Positions 34,661 to 44,335 of a stretch of 64,000 nucleotides of DNA are shown one piece after another. The notes under the pieces were generated by a model, which ran no database searches, was not told where the DNA came from, and worked only from the letters and a program-made list of their open reading frames with translations. Positions within the stretch are counted from its first letter, which is position 1. Each line of letters begins with the position of its first letter. The stretch is taken from contig ML986613.1 in NCBI GenBank assembly GCA_010094045.1, forward strand, positions 124,001-188,000, in the 5' to 3' direction. The stretch comes from Lojkania enalia (lineage: Eukaryota > Ascomycota > Dothideomycetes > Pleosporales). Position numbers and translations under genes: made by a program.

Positions 34661-36130
34661 ATGATGGTGCCTAGGTCGTATTCCTTCCTCCATCAGCCCG
34701 CGCCCTCTGTCTCTCGCCGGCCCTCGGAAAAGATGGGAGCAAGATGTGCGAGAACAGCGCAGCCTCCCTCAAACAAAGCACACATGCGACTGCCTGAGAG
34801 CAACGAAGAATCCGTCCGCAAGCCTGAACCTCAGTCGGCCACGCCTGCAGCACCAATGCATTCCAAGCCGGTTGTAATTCCGCCTCGGACTCCTACAAGA
34901 ACCCCGACCTCAACGCAGACTGTGCGAGTTCGGGGACATAATGGGGAGCGATCCTCGCGCGTCCCCAAGAACCACCAGCCCGATGCCATTCCACCCGCTG
35001 TTGCGGCACTGTTGGCCGTTACGAACATTCCGTCGATGCCTCCCCGACGTCGCAAGCGCTCTACCATGGACAGAAGGATATCTATGGATGAAGTGATTCA
35101 GGAATGGAGACAGGACGACGATGATCTGGCAGCCTCGGTGACCGGCTCGCCGCTGGATATTCTGTTGGGGCGTGTGGACGAGTCGGACGATGAGTGTGGC
35201 AGCTTCCGGAGCCTAGAGCAAGAGAAGGGCTCTTTGATGACTGCTAGATCCTTGTCCAGTGAATCCCTTGATTCGACGGTCCCGCCATCGTTGGACCCGG
35301 ACGTACCATCGTACGCCTCCCAATGGGACGATCCTAGCACGCCAGAGTCATACACTCGAAGACCATTTCCTGAGCGCAAGGAGAAGATAGTCCAATCTCC
35401 TCCAGCGGAGGACTGTATTCTTGACCATCCATTACTTCACTTTGCACCGGACGAATGCGAGGAACTCGCAAACCTAGACACTACGGACATCGTCACCTTA
35501 CCTCCCGTTGCTACCGACAGATTTAGATCATTTAGATCAAATCTAACGGCTTCATTTCAAGCGCTGAAATCTGCCGCCAAGTCATTTTCCAATTTCACAG
35601 CACCCAGCGTTCCACCTGACGACCTACTCACTCGTTCTTTATTATCACCCAAATTTACAAGCGAAATGCGACCCAAACTAGTACAGGGCGTGCCACCGCC
35701 AGCTCTTCGACGTTATCTGAACCCTCAACCTACGCCTACCTCCCTAACAGAACTATCTATGCAGCTTCATGATGCTCTCATGCTTGACACCGATGATGTT
35801 AAATCAGGGCCGATGATCCAAATGCAAACATACGAACGGCGAAGTCGCTCGTCGAGCCGCAGACGAAGAACAGCAGATCCGTTCTCTGAAGCAGGGAGGG
35901 CTCAATCTCCGGCTCCGGCTGTCCGTCAACGAGAGCCTAGAGAAAACAGCGACTTTCTACGTGTCATCGTACTCGAGATGAATATGCGACGAGTCGGCAA
36001 ACTGGATGCGAAGGCCATCGGAAAAGCGCGCATCTGGTTACCGCCAAGAAAGCCTGGCTCTACCAAAGCACCTCTCATTCAGAGCGGCGTGCCCGAAAGG
36101 TGGATTGGCACTCCGGCCGATGCAGACTGA
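34661..36130 (+). CDS. conserved fungal protein of unknown function
   Basis: A single exon of 489 codons. Most of the chain is Pro/Ser/Arg-rich and likely disordered. Candidate ordered parts are an acidic patch (QDDDDLAAS, GRVDESDDECGS), a helix with two RSF words (DRFRSFRSNLTASFQALKSA), and a C-terminal block that looks strongly constrained (RENSDFLRVIVLEMNMRRVG, then ARIWLPPRKPG). I recognise this last block as the kind shared by many filamentous ascomycete proteins, but I know no function for it. No signal peptide or membrane helix is present. The first ATG pair (ATGATG at 34661) sits close behind a C/T-rich leader. Confidence 0.8.
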   Translation: MMVPRSYSFLHQPAPSVSRRPSEKMGARCARTAQPPSNKAHMRLPESNEESVRKPEPQSATPAAPMHSKPVVIPPRTPTRTPTSTQTVRVRGHNGERSSRVPKNHQPDAIPPAVAALLAVTNIPSMPPRRRKRSTMDRRISMDEVIQEWRQDDDDLAASVTGSPLDILLGRVDESDDECGSFRSLEQEKGSLMTARSLSSESLDSTVPPSLDPDVPSYASQWDDPSTPESYTRRPFPERKEKIVQSPPAEDCILDHPLLHFAPDECEELANLDTTDIVTLPPVATDRFRSFRSNLTASFQALKSAAKSFSNFTAPSVPPDDLLTRSLLSPKFTSEMRPKLVQGVPPPALRRYLNPQPTPTSLTELSMQLHDALMLDTDDVKSGPMIQMQTYERRSRSSSRRRRTADPFSEAGRAQSPAPAVRQREPRENSDFLRVIVLEMNMRRVGKLDAKAIGKARIWLPPRKPGSTKAPLIQSGVPERWIGTPADAD

Positions 36131-37697
36131 AACTGCCCCGGATTGCGGTGTTCATCTGGCGTGAATAGGGCCGCTTCGAACTTACTCGAGGCTACATGTC
36201 GATCGTGCGACATCTTCTATACTCTATCGTGGAATCGAGAGTTTGTCGAATTACATTTACGTCAGCTACGAGGCCAATGCCGACCTGGAACTAATTTAGG
36301 TGGAAAAGATCGGCCTCTGTCGGCCGCACGGCATGTTGACGAATCTTCGCCGATTCCAGCGGCAGACCTGTCAATCCGGGCTAGAAGTGGACGATAGCGT
36401 CTTGAGGACTACTTCAGGCGTACTTTACCCGTATAAGTAACTCCCTTACATTTTGTACATTCCGTCACACCTCCTACATTTCGACAGACTACTTTAGCCT
36501 CGGGGCAATCCACTTCTCCTGGACTTTTCAACGATGCTGTGTGCGCATTTCCCTCAAATTCCTACCTGCTTCGTCCCTGCATGACTGGATTCTACTAGCT
36601 GCACATGTTCTTTCTTATTTGGCTCAAGGCTGGACCTGATGCGTACCGGCACCACGACGTCGGGCCTCGCCGACACGACCCTACGCCGGATCTGGGCCGT
36701 AGGGTGGGGTTTGGGCTCGCGGCAATCTAGCCGACTATTCGATTTGTTTTTCCACTTTTTCGATCGCAATAACGCCCAATTCATCACAGTATTCATTGCC
36801 ACGGAGTTACATGTTAGAGCATTTTTATTTTGTGTGCTTGGCATCTGGATATAGGCGACAACACGCGGTGTGGCATCGGAGATCCACTATCAATATGGCG
36901 TTGGTCTGACTCACTATTCAAATTTTCCCTGCAGTAGGATATATCCTTCGCTCTTGCATTGCATTGCATTGCATTTATAGTCCGACCGACTTTTCTTTTG
37001 TCTTTGCATTCTGTCATATCGAACGTTGGCGAGCAGTGCGCTGTAACTTGTATCTATACCCGAACGTCATTGGAATTTCATTCTCCCTAAAGCCTCCAGT
37101 AGATTTTAGACATATATCAGACACCTGATCACGACTCACTCGTTGATTAGCGCCTAGCGTCAGATATGACTATGACCTTCGTTCCTGTAAGATGCCGTCT
37201 CCTCAAACTAACATTCCGGCCTGTCTCCCCTTCGGGTGCCATCTATGCCAGCTCGAAATGTCTAGACTGGAAATTAATCGTCATTCCTTCTGAAATTTGG
37301 ACGGGTCATTACCCTTCTACGGCTCATAGCTGAGACGATGTGTGCGGAATAGAGCGGAGTTGGGATGGCCTCTAGCTGTTGCGGGCCAGGGTGCCGGGCA
37401 TTCCTTGGTTGGGGCGCCGGGCGCATCAGGTGGTGGGCATCCGAGGACTAGCGTCTGGCACCTGCCGTCCCAGACAGTCGCACGGGTCAGCCGTCTCCCT
37501 TCCTCCTCCTCCCTTCCCGGACAAGCCCTGCCAAGCGCAATCAAGCAATTCAGCGACTGTGCCTCGTCGCTAACCCACCTAATTCATCATCGCAGCCCTC
37601 GAAGCCGCCTTACAGACCATGCGTATTGTCTGAACTTCGATGGGAGAACACGCCTTGCCGCCGCTATCTGCTGCTGGACTACAATAACAGCCCGAGG
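36131..37697. other. intergenic region and palH promoter
   Basis: No second gene is recognised. The first part contains the 3' UTR of the unknown protein, which may be long. A pentamer repeat lies near 36955. From 37330 the sequence becomes GC-rich toward the palH start. Confidence 0.45.
36954..36975. repeat. short (GCATT)n tandem repeat
   Basis: Four consecutive copies of the pentamer GCATT occur here. It is a minor microsatellite in non-coding DNA. Confidence 0.8.
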
Positions 37698-40122
37698 ATG
37701 GAGGACCCGGAGGGGTGGAAGAGGGCGCAACTGTTCGGCCAGCCGACGACAACCCAGTCCTACCGCGTACGTATCGCGACTGCGCGCCGCGTGATAGAGG
37801 CATCATTGTACTGATAGCATGCAATAGCACTGCACGGCCTTCAAGCTCCCCGCGGGCGTCGTCCAGATCTCCCCCGATTACGCCCTCACCCTCACCACCG
37901 ATGCCGTCTTCACGCCGGAATGCACATCGGCCGCGCAGAACCAGGCGCTCGAGGAGTCGGGCGGCGTCACGAGCATCGCTGACATGCGCGACCCTTTCCA
38001 CGCTTCTATCACGCCTCAGGCCTATGCGACCGGTGCGGCGACCGTCATTGCCTGGATGCTTGTCATCATGCTTATCATCACACCGCGAACCTTCTTCGTC
38101 GGAGGGGCTTCTGGGAAATCGGGGTTGATGGGTAGGCGCGGTATGATCAGCGGTGCGACCGGTGGAGGATCTATCATAGGAGTGGGCACTCGTCCGTGGC
38201 TGCAAAAGGTCGCTGCGCTGACCGTTGCCGTCTCGCTAACACTCGCCACTGCCGACACCTTCGAGATTGCAGAACGCCAGTACAATGAAGGCTTCATGGA
38301 CGCCATGAAATTGCGAGACCAGGTCGTATCCGGCATGGAGATCAAAGTATCGCGTGTCATCTCCGACGTATTCCTATGGCTCGCCCAAGTACAGACCCTT
38401 ATTCGTCTCTTCCCGCGTCATAAGGAGAAGGTCATTATCAAATGGGTGGGGTTCGCCTTGATTCTTCTCGACATTACGTTTAGTTCTCTAAACAGCTTTG
38501 GCCCCTACAACGATAAGGGCCGCCCTCGACACTTCGAAACTGCCATTCCCGCATTAAGCTATCTATTCCAGCTGTCTCTGAGCATGCTTTACGCCGCCTG
38601 GGTCATGTATTATGCTATTACAAAAAGGAGGTACGCCTTTTACCACTCTATGATGTGGAACATTGCTATCGTCGCGCTTCTTTCTATTGTTGCTATTCTT
38701 ACGCCCGTTGTCTTCTTCATAACTGATATATCTAACTACACGATTGCTGGATGGGGTGATTATTTTAGATGGGTTGGAGCTGCAGCGGCTAGTGTAATTG
38801 TTTGGGAGTGGGTCGAACGAATAGAAGCATTAGAAAGAGAAGAGAGAAAAGATGGGATCCTAGGGAGAGAGATATATGATGGAGATGAGATGCTTGAAAC
38901 CACTCCATCTTCGGAGGTAAACTGGCCTGGAGCGCAAAATCAGAGCTACATGTCCGATTCGGATCTAAAGAAACCTGGCGACGGAGGAAACAGATCGGGT
39001 GGTGGAGTCTTTACTTCAGGTTCCGGCCGTTATAGGTTTAGCAACCTTGCTCATCGTTTAGGTCGATCAAGGACCCAACAACCCGAGGCAGAACCTCACA
39101 AGAGGCGTGCGATTCATATTGCTGCACCGCCAGCTGCCCTCCGTCGATCTGAATCTGCACAGCGATCCAATCGGAATTCCCGGTCATACTTGCCAATTCA
39201 GAACCCTCCCCCGATAGTCGCGTCTCCAGTCAGTAGAACGGATACGACTAGTGCTGAAAGCACTGTATATACGATACGATATCATCCTATCAGTGATACG
39301 CCCCCAGTGCCTAGAGACTCACGGGTTATCAACAATACTATCAACAACCAAGCGGCGGACGTCCAGAATCCTTCCACTGATATAGACCCTGAGAAAGGTG
39401 TTGAAGCAAGTGAAGATATGGATCGAGTGCAAAGTAGGAGTAGATGGTATTGGCAGAACCCGTTCCGACGTCGAGGCCGCACGCCTCCCCCAGAAATCCA
39501 ACGAGGTCGTGTGATCGAACCACTCGTTGTGGGCGACGTTTTTGCGAATATACCACCGAGGAACTATTCGGGTATCGCTCTAAAGGACCGGCTAGGCACG
39601 TTTGCCGCCCAACAAGGCGAAAGATTCCGGTCGAAGAAAAACACGGCACAGCAGTCTGAGCTGAGTCTACCTGTTACCATTGTTCCTGCGCAGCCGCGCG
39701 GGCGGACATGGTCTCCAGAGATCCTACAGCAAAGGCAAGAACAGCAGTCGCAAGTTTCTGCTCCAACTGGGCCTCATATGCCAGGGGATCTACCTACCTC
39801 AGTTCAGGATGGTGGAGCGGACAATAGTATAAGCTCGACTACACGGCTAGACACATCTCGGAACTCAGCGGATGCGCAACCAAACACGTCTACATCTGGT
39901 TCGAATCGCGACTCCCGTGTAAGGTTCACTCCAGAAACCTTCCAGCGACCAAGCGAGAGGCAGCAATTAAATCGAGAAGCCAATGCACCGGCTCGACCTT
40001 CATCGACGGTTGCTTTAGGCACTGAGTTGCGACCAGAGGGGCTAGGAGCACCTGGCGAACAGCTACCAGACACGGACATTATCTCGAGCCGGCATCAGAC
40101 ACCGACAAATCACGATAGGTAG
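37698..40122 (+). CDS. palH: pH-response sensor PalH/Rim21
   Basis: Two exons, 37698-37766 and 37828-40122, give 787 residues. PalH is the plasma-membrane sensor that detects alkaline pH and, with PalF arrestin and ESCRT proteins, leads to processing of the PacC/Rim101 regulator. The N-terminal extracellular part carries HCTAFKLP...LTTDAVFTPEC with paired Cys. About seven hydrophobic helices follow, from TGAATVIAWMLVIMLI (near residue 90) to the last one before VWEWVERIEALEREERKDG. This short post-helix segment is characteristic of the family. The remaining 480 residues are a Ser/Pro/Arg-rich cytosolic tail where PalF is expected to bind. The splice (GTACGT...GCAATAG) is in phase 0. The first exon is short and the exact start is less certain than the rest. 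Confidence 0.92.
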
Positions 40123-40845
40123 TCGATACGCTATTCTCAACATTGTTCTTCTATTCACGTACGCATCGGATCTGCATAGAGTTGTATATGAAATACCCGG
40201 GAAAGGCGCATCACATGCGGTATTGATTGACTTGGACCTATTGGCGGCTTCCAGCTAAGATTTGCATAGCATTGGAGTATGTACTGGCACACGGCAGCCT
40301 TTTTTTTTTTAATTTTTTTATTTTTTATTTTAAATATTGGGACTCAGCAATCAGGAACTGAGTTAGATGGGATACCCGCCAATTTATGAGATTCGGCCGT
40401 TATAGGTTTGACAGGTTTGGATGAGAGTGGGAATGGAAGAGGTGAAACTTAGCGACGTGCATGCTAGTTGCAACCATTTTGAGGATATTGAGATGGATTG
40501 TATCGATTGTGTATAATGATGAGTAAGGGACAATCCAAAAAGCATTGAATTTCCAATGATGTTTCGTGTGCCAATGTGCCAAGTACCAGGGCCACCTCTT
40601 GGGCGGTTAACGTGCTATCGAAGCTCAGACCAGGCGTAGGTACCAAGCTCCCAGTCCCTGCAACACCGCCGCCGCATATCTTAGCTCAAGCGATGGTCAT
40701 GTCCGCATCACCTTGAGGCGCCTTGAAGCATACCTAGGTACTCTGTTTTCACCCGGACTCCCAGAAGTGCCGAGCTATTGCGCAAGCTGTCTGCAAAGTA
40801 TAGAGGCATCGTTGAGGTCCTCGAGCTGTCTTGGCCCGCGCAGCC
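40123..40845. other. intergenic region with T-rich tract
   Basis: The palH 3' UTR is followed by a long T/A homopolymer-like tract (about 40301-40335) that may end transcription, then by the mvp1 promoter. No other gene is visible. Confidence 0.45.
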
Positions 40846-43182
40846 ATGTCTCTGTTTGGCGACGACGACTTCCCCTCGCGGTCCAAACAATCGGCCCTCT
40901 TCGACGACGACCCGAAGCCCACGAACCGGTCGAGCAATAGCTTGTTTGCTGATGATGTCTATGGCGACGAATCGGCGTGGGGCTTTCCTACGTCCAAGAA
41001 GGCGGCGCGCGGATCGCTGGTCAAGTCGCTGCTTCCAGCATCGGACGTTCCAGACTCGTACATCGACGCCTTCGATTCCTTGCTAGAAGCGGACGAGGGT
41101 GCTGGCAGTGGACTGAGCCTAGACAGCATCAAGAAGCTCTTGGCAGACAGCAAGTTATCGGGCGACGTGCAGTCCAAGATCCTCGACATCGTGTCGCAGC
41201 CCAATCAGGAAAGCGCAGGACTGGGAAGAGGCGAATTCAACGTGCTATTTGCGTTGATAGGGCTCGCACAGGAGGGCGACGACATCACCCTCGACGGCGT
41301 CGACGAGCGGAAGCGTAGTAAGTGTGCGCACGTGCTCCCAAAGAGCTTCGACTGACACGAGTGACACAGATCTGCCTGTACCGTCCGTCCCGCTGCTCAA
41401 GCCAGCAAAGCAAGAAAGCTACCCGAATGAAGCACCTCCGCCGCCTCAGAACGAGCAACTGCCTACGCCGCCTCCGCAGCAACCCCAGGCGACTACCCCG
41501 AGCAGATCGCGTACTATGCGAAAACAGTCCTTTGGCGACCCCGAGGCGGATCCCTGGGCCAGCCCGGATATGCATAGAGGCCACGATCACTCTAGTTACC
41601 CACCGGTTCCACCGCAGACGAATGGCATTGCTGTAAGAACCACAAGCGAGTTTACAACACACTCTGCCACCAACTCCAACACCACAAATCAGGTATCCCA
41701 AGGCCAAGGTTCATTGGGCAGCGAAGGTGGCTGGGGAGGATTTAATGGAGCATCCGGCGAGGAATTTTCTAGCTCTGGTGTTGGAGGAGAAGGGTTTGGC
41801 CCACCCTCCAGTGGAGAGGACGGGTCCAGCAACAATCCCTCCGGCCTGGGGAGGTCTCTCGGGGGAGGCCGAATCGCTTCAAGTGGAGTAGAAGAGGTCA
41901 TCACTGTGACGTCCATTGCCGAAAAAGAAGGTATGTTCATGTTTCAACACCGCAACTATGAAGTCGCGAGCGCTCGCCGCAACAGCAAGGTTATCCGACG
42001 ATACAGCGACTTTGTATGGCTATTGGATTGTTTACATAAACGTTACCCTTTCCGACAGCTGCCTCTGCTACCTCCAAAGAGGGTGGCCAGTAAGTCTTTG
42101 CTCACCCTGATTCTTGGTGTTTATTGAGGATTTTCTTAGTCAACGGCAATTATCTAGCTGCGGACGCGAGCTTCATTGAAAAGAGGAGGAGAGGGCTGGC
42201 AAGGTTTGCAAATGCCCTTGTTAGGCACCCAGTCCTTAGCCAAGAGCAGCTAGTTATAATGTTTTTGACTGTCCCGACGGTACGCTCCCCGAAGCATCTG
42301 AGATAGATTTAACTGAAGGGCAATATAGGAATTAGCAGTATGGCGTAAACAGGCTACTATTTCCGTCCAGGAGGAGTTCTCTGGAAAGACACTACCACCA
42401 GATCTTGAGGATTCTCTTCCGAAAACATTGCCAGATTTGTTTGATACGGTGCGTTCCGGTGTCCGTCGATCAGCCGAAGTTTACATCAATCTGTGCAACA
42501 TGATGGAGCGTTTGACTAAACGCAACGAAGGCATGGCTGCGGAATACCTGCGCTTCTCAACCGCGCTACAGACCTTGACTGAAGCTTCCAGAGACACTTA
42601 TGCTGTCGATACAAACGATGTACCGCTGCTCAATGAGGGTCTCAGCTCTACCGCAAAACACCTTGATCAATCGAGACAGCTTCTAGAGGATGAAGCCAAA
42701 GGCTGGGAGGAAGGCGCGTTGGAAGATCTGAAGAGGCAACGGGATTGTTTGGTCAGCATGAGAGACTTGTTTGATAGGCGGGACAAGTATGCCAAGGACA
42801 ACATTCCTTATCTTGAGAGACGTATCCAAACAAACGAGCATAAGCTTCAGGCGATCAGGAATAAACCTGAGATTAAACCCGGGGAAGCAGAGAAGGTCGA
42901 AGAGGCAATTGTCCGGGTAAGGGGCCATTCGGCTTGGCCCGGCACTGATTGTCAAAGCTAATTATTTCCCAGGACAAGCAATCGATTGTCCAGCAACACG
43001 CACGAGGCGTCTTCATAAAGGAGTGCATCCGAGATGAGCTGCTCTACTTCCAGCAGAGCCAATACCACGTTAGTAGGCTGCATCAAGACTGGAGTCAGGA
43101 GCGTGTCAAATATGCCGAATTGCAGGCAGACAACTGGCGGGCGTTGAGCGAAGAGGTGGACGGAATGCCTTTGGGCGAGTAG
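40846..43182 (+). CDS. mvp1: sorting nexin Mvp1
   Basis: Five exons, 40846-41317, 41370-42089, 42140-42279, 42329-42916 and 42973-43182, give 709 residues. Mvp1 is an endosomal PX-BAR sorting nexin that retrieves membrane proteins from endosomes. The N-terminus (MSLFGDDDF) is the conserved Mvp1 start, followed by an EH-like helical region (PASDVPDSYIDAFDSL, then FNVLFALIGLAQEG) and a Pro/Ser/Gly-rich linker. The PX domain spans about residues 333-450 with the phosphoinositide-binding RRYSDFVWL at 367 on, PLLPPKR, and FLTVPTELAVWRK. The C-terminal 250 residues are the helical BAR-like domain. All introns are short GT-AG and the phases are consistent. The length is usual for filamentous fungi. 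Confidence 0.94.
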
Positions 43183-44335
43183 TACTGCCCTGTCGTAGTG
43201 AATAGCATCTAAACACGATATCAGGCTCAGAGCTTTCGGCAGCGCATTTCTTGGAAGCAGCACAAGCTAGAAGTCGTGGCGCATGGCGTACGCTTGACCT
43301 GGGCGCGTAATTTGTACATTGTATTGGGAGTTGTAGTATATAGCTGGACGTGGGCGTCTTTGTAGCGATCGGCGAGGTGTTTAATATGCAAATTGTTTCA
43401 TCGGCCGCGCCCAAGTTCCACGGTTGCTTTGTTTCCACGTGTTCGAGATGCGAACCCATGGATGGGTTGAGGATGGCCGTCATCATGCACCTTGCCGGCA
43501 ACATTGGTGGAATGCGGCTTCTGAACGCTCTGGACGGATTCCCGCCTCCTTTTTGCGTTGTTCCACCCAACGTACCCATTGACCAAGACAAGAGCACACC
43601 TGCCCGCAGGTTGCAGCGCTTCACGCACCACATGCGCTCCCCGGTTGCGCCTTCACTTGACGTCCTCCTAGCTCGGCTTTCACTTCCAGGCACTAGCCAC
43701 AGGGCGACCGCATCGCAACGCGAGGCGGCCGTCACCTTCGTGGGCTTGAATGCCACACCTGCTCCGTCGTCTCCTCTGCCACCACAAAAACAACCCAATG
43801 GCTAAACGCAGGGCGGACAATACCGCGTCCGACGCGCCTGACGATTCGGCCAAGAGGGCAAAGAGGGCATCGCCGGCAAAGCCCGCGCCGCCCGCAACGA
43901 CGGACTCGGCGCCGATGCCCAGGAAGAGCGGGAGGGAGGAGTCAAAAGGTGCGTTTGTTTTGAATCCTAACTCCTAAATTGGCGTCGCGACGGGGACTCG
44001 GCGGGTGCAGTGCAGCCCGGCCATGGCCGCAAGTTGGTGCCTGAATGTCGAGGTGTCAACGAGGGGTCGGGCCAGCCGCCTATTGGAAGCTTATCGCGTC
44101 GAACTAGCGGTCCGGCTGCCTGCCGATGCGTCAGAGCTACCCCTCCTGTCTCTCTGTTTTCGCTGCTCCGACAGCACATAGACGCCAACAGCCTTACTCT
44201 GCTCGTCACTTCCATTCGGTTTCGTCTTGCACAACCTCTCCCGTGCCCTTCGCCTCACCCACCTCAGGCTCTCTCTCCTTCCTCGCCGGCCGACTCGCGC
44301 ACCTCGACCTTCGCAAACCCCACACTGACTCCAAC
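43183..44335. other. intergenic region and dcn1 leader
   Basis: This holds the mvp1 3' UTR and then a GC-rich, C/T-rich leader up to the dcn1 ATG. A 151-codon + frame (43350-43805) and a 230-codon minus frame (43106-43798) cover each other and have no domains. I treat both as chance. A short basic frame at 43798-43977 is listed separately. Confidence 0.4.
43798..43977 (+). CDS. short Lys/Arg/Ala/Pro-rich reading frame, possible first exon or upstream ORF
   Basis: An ATG-initiated frame encodes about 50 residues of nuclear-localisation-like basic sequence (MAKRRADN, then AKRAKRASPAKPAPP) and then a donor-like AAAG|GTGCGT at 43949. Reading on gives a stop at 43977. I cannot find its next exon. 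It may be a first exon of a gene I cannot assemble, an upstream ORF in the dcn1 leader, or chance. Confidence 0.25.
   Translation: MAKRRADNTASDAPDDSAKRAKRASPAKPAPPATTDSAPMPRKSGREESKGAFVLNPNS

Noticed and set aside
40301..40335. T/A-rich homopolymer tract as a transposon poly(A) tail
   Set aside because: No target duplication or retroelement sequence adjoins it. It is better explained as palH 3' flanking low-complexity DNA.
43106..43798. 230-codon minus-strand frame opposite the mvp1 end
   Set aside because: It overlaps conserved mvp1 coding sequence on the other strand and is a composition shadow without domains.
43350..43805. 151-codon + frame between mvp1 and dcn1
   Set aside because: Starts from a non-ATG codon, has no recognisable motif and is overlapped by the opposite frame.
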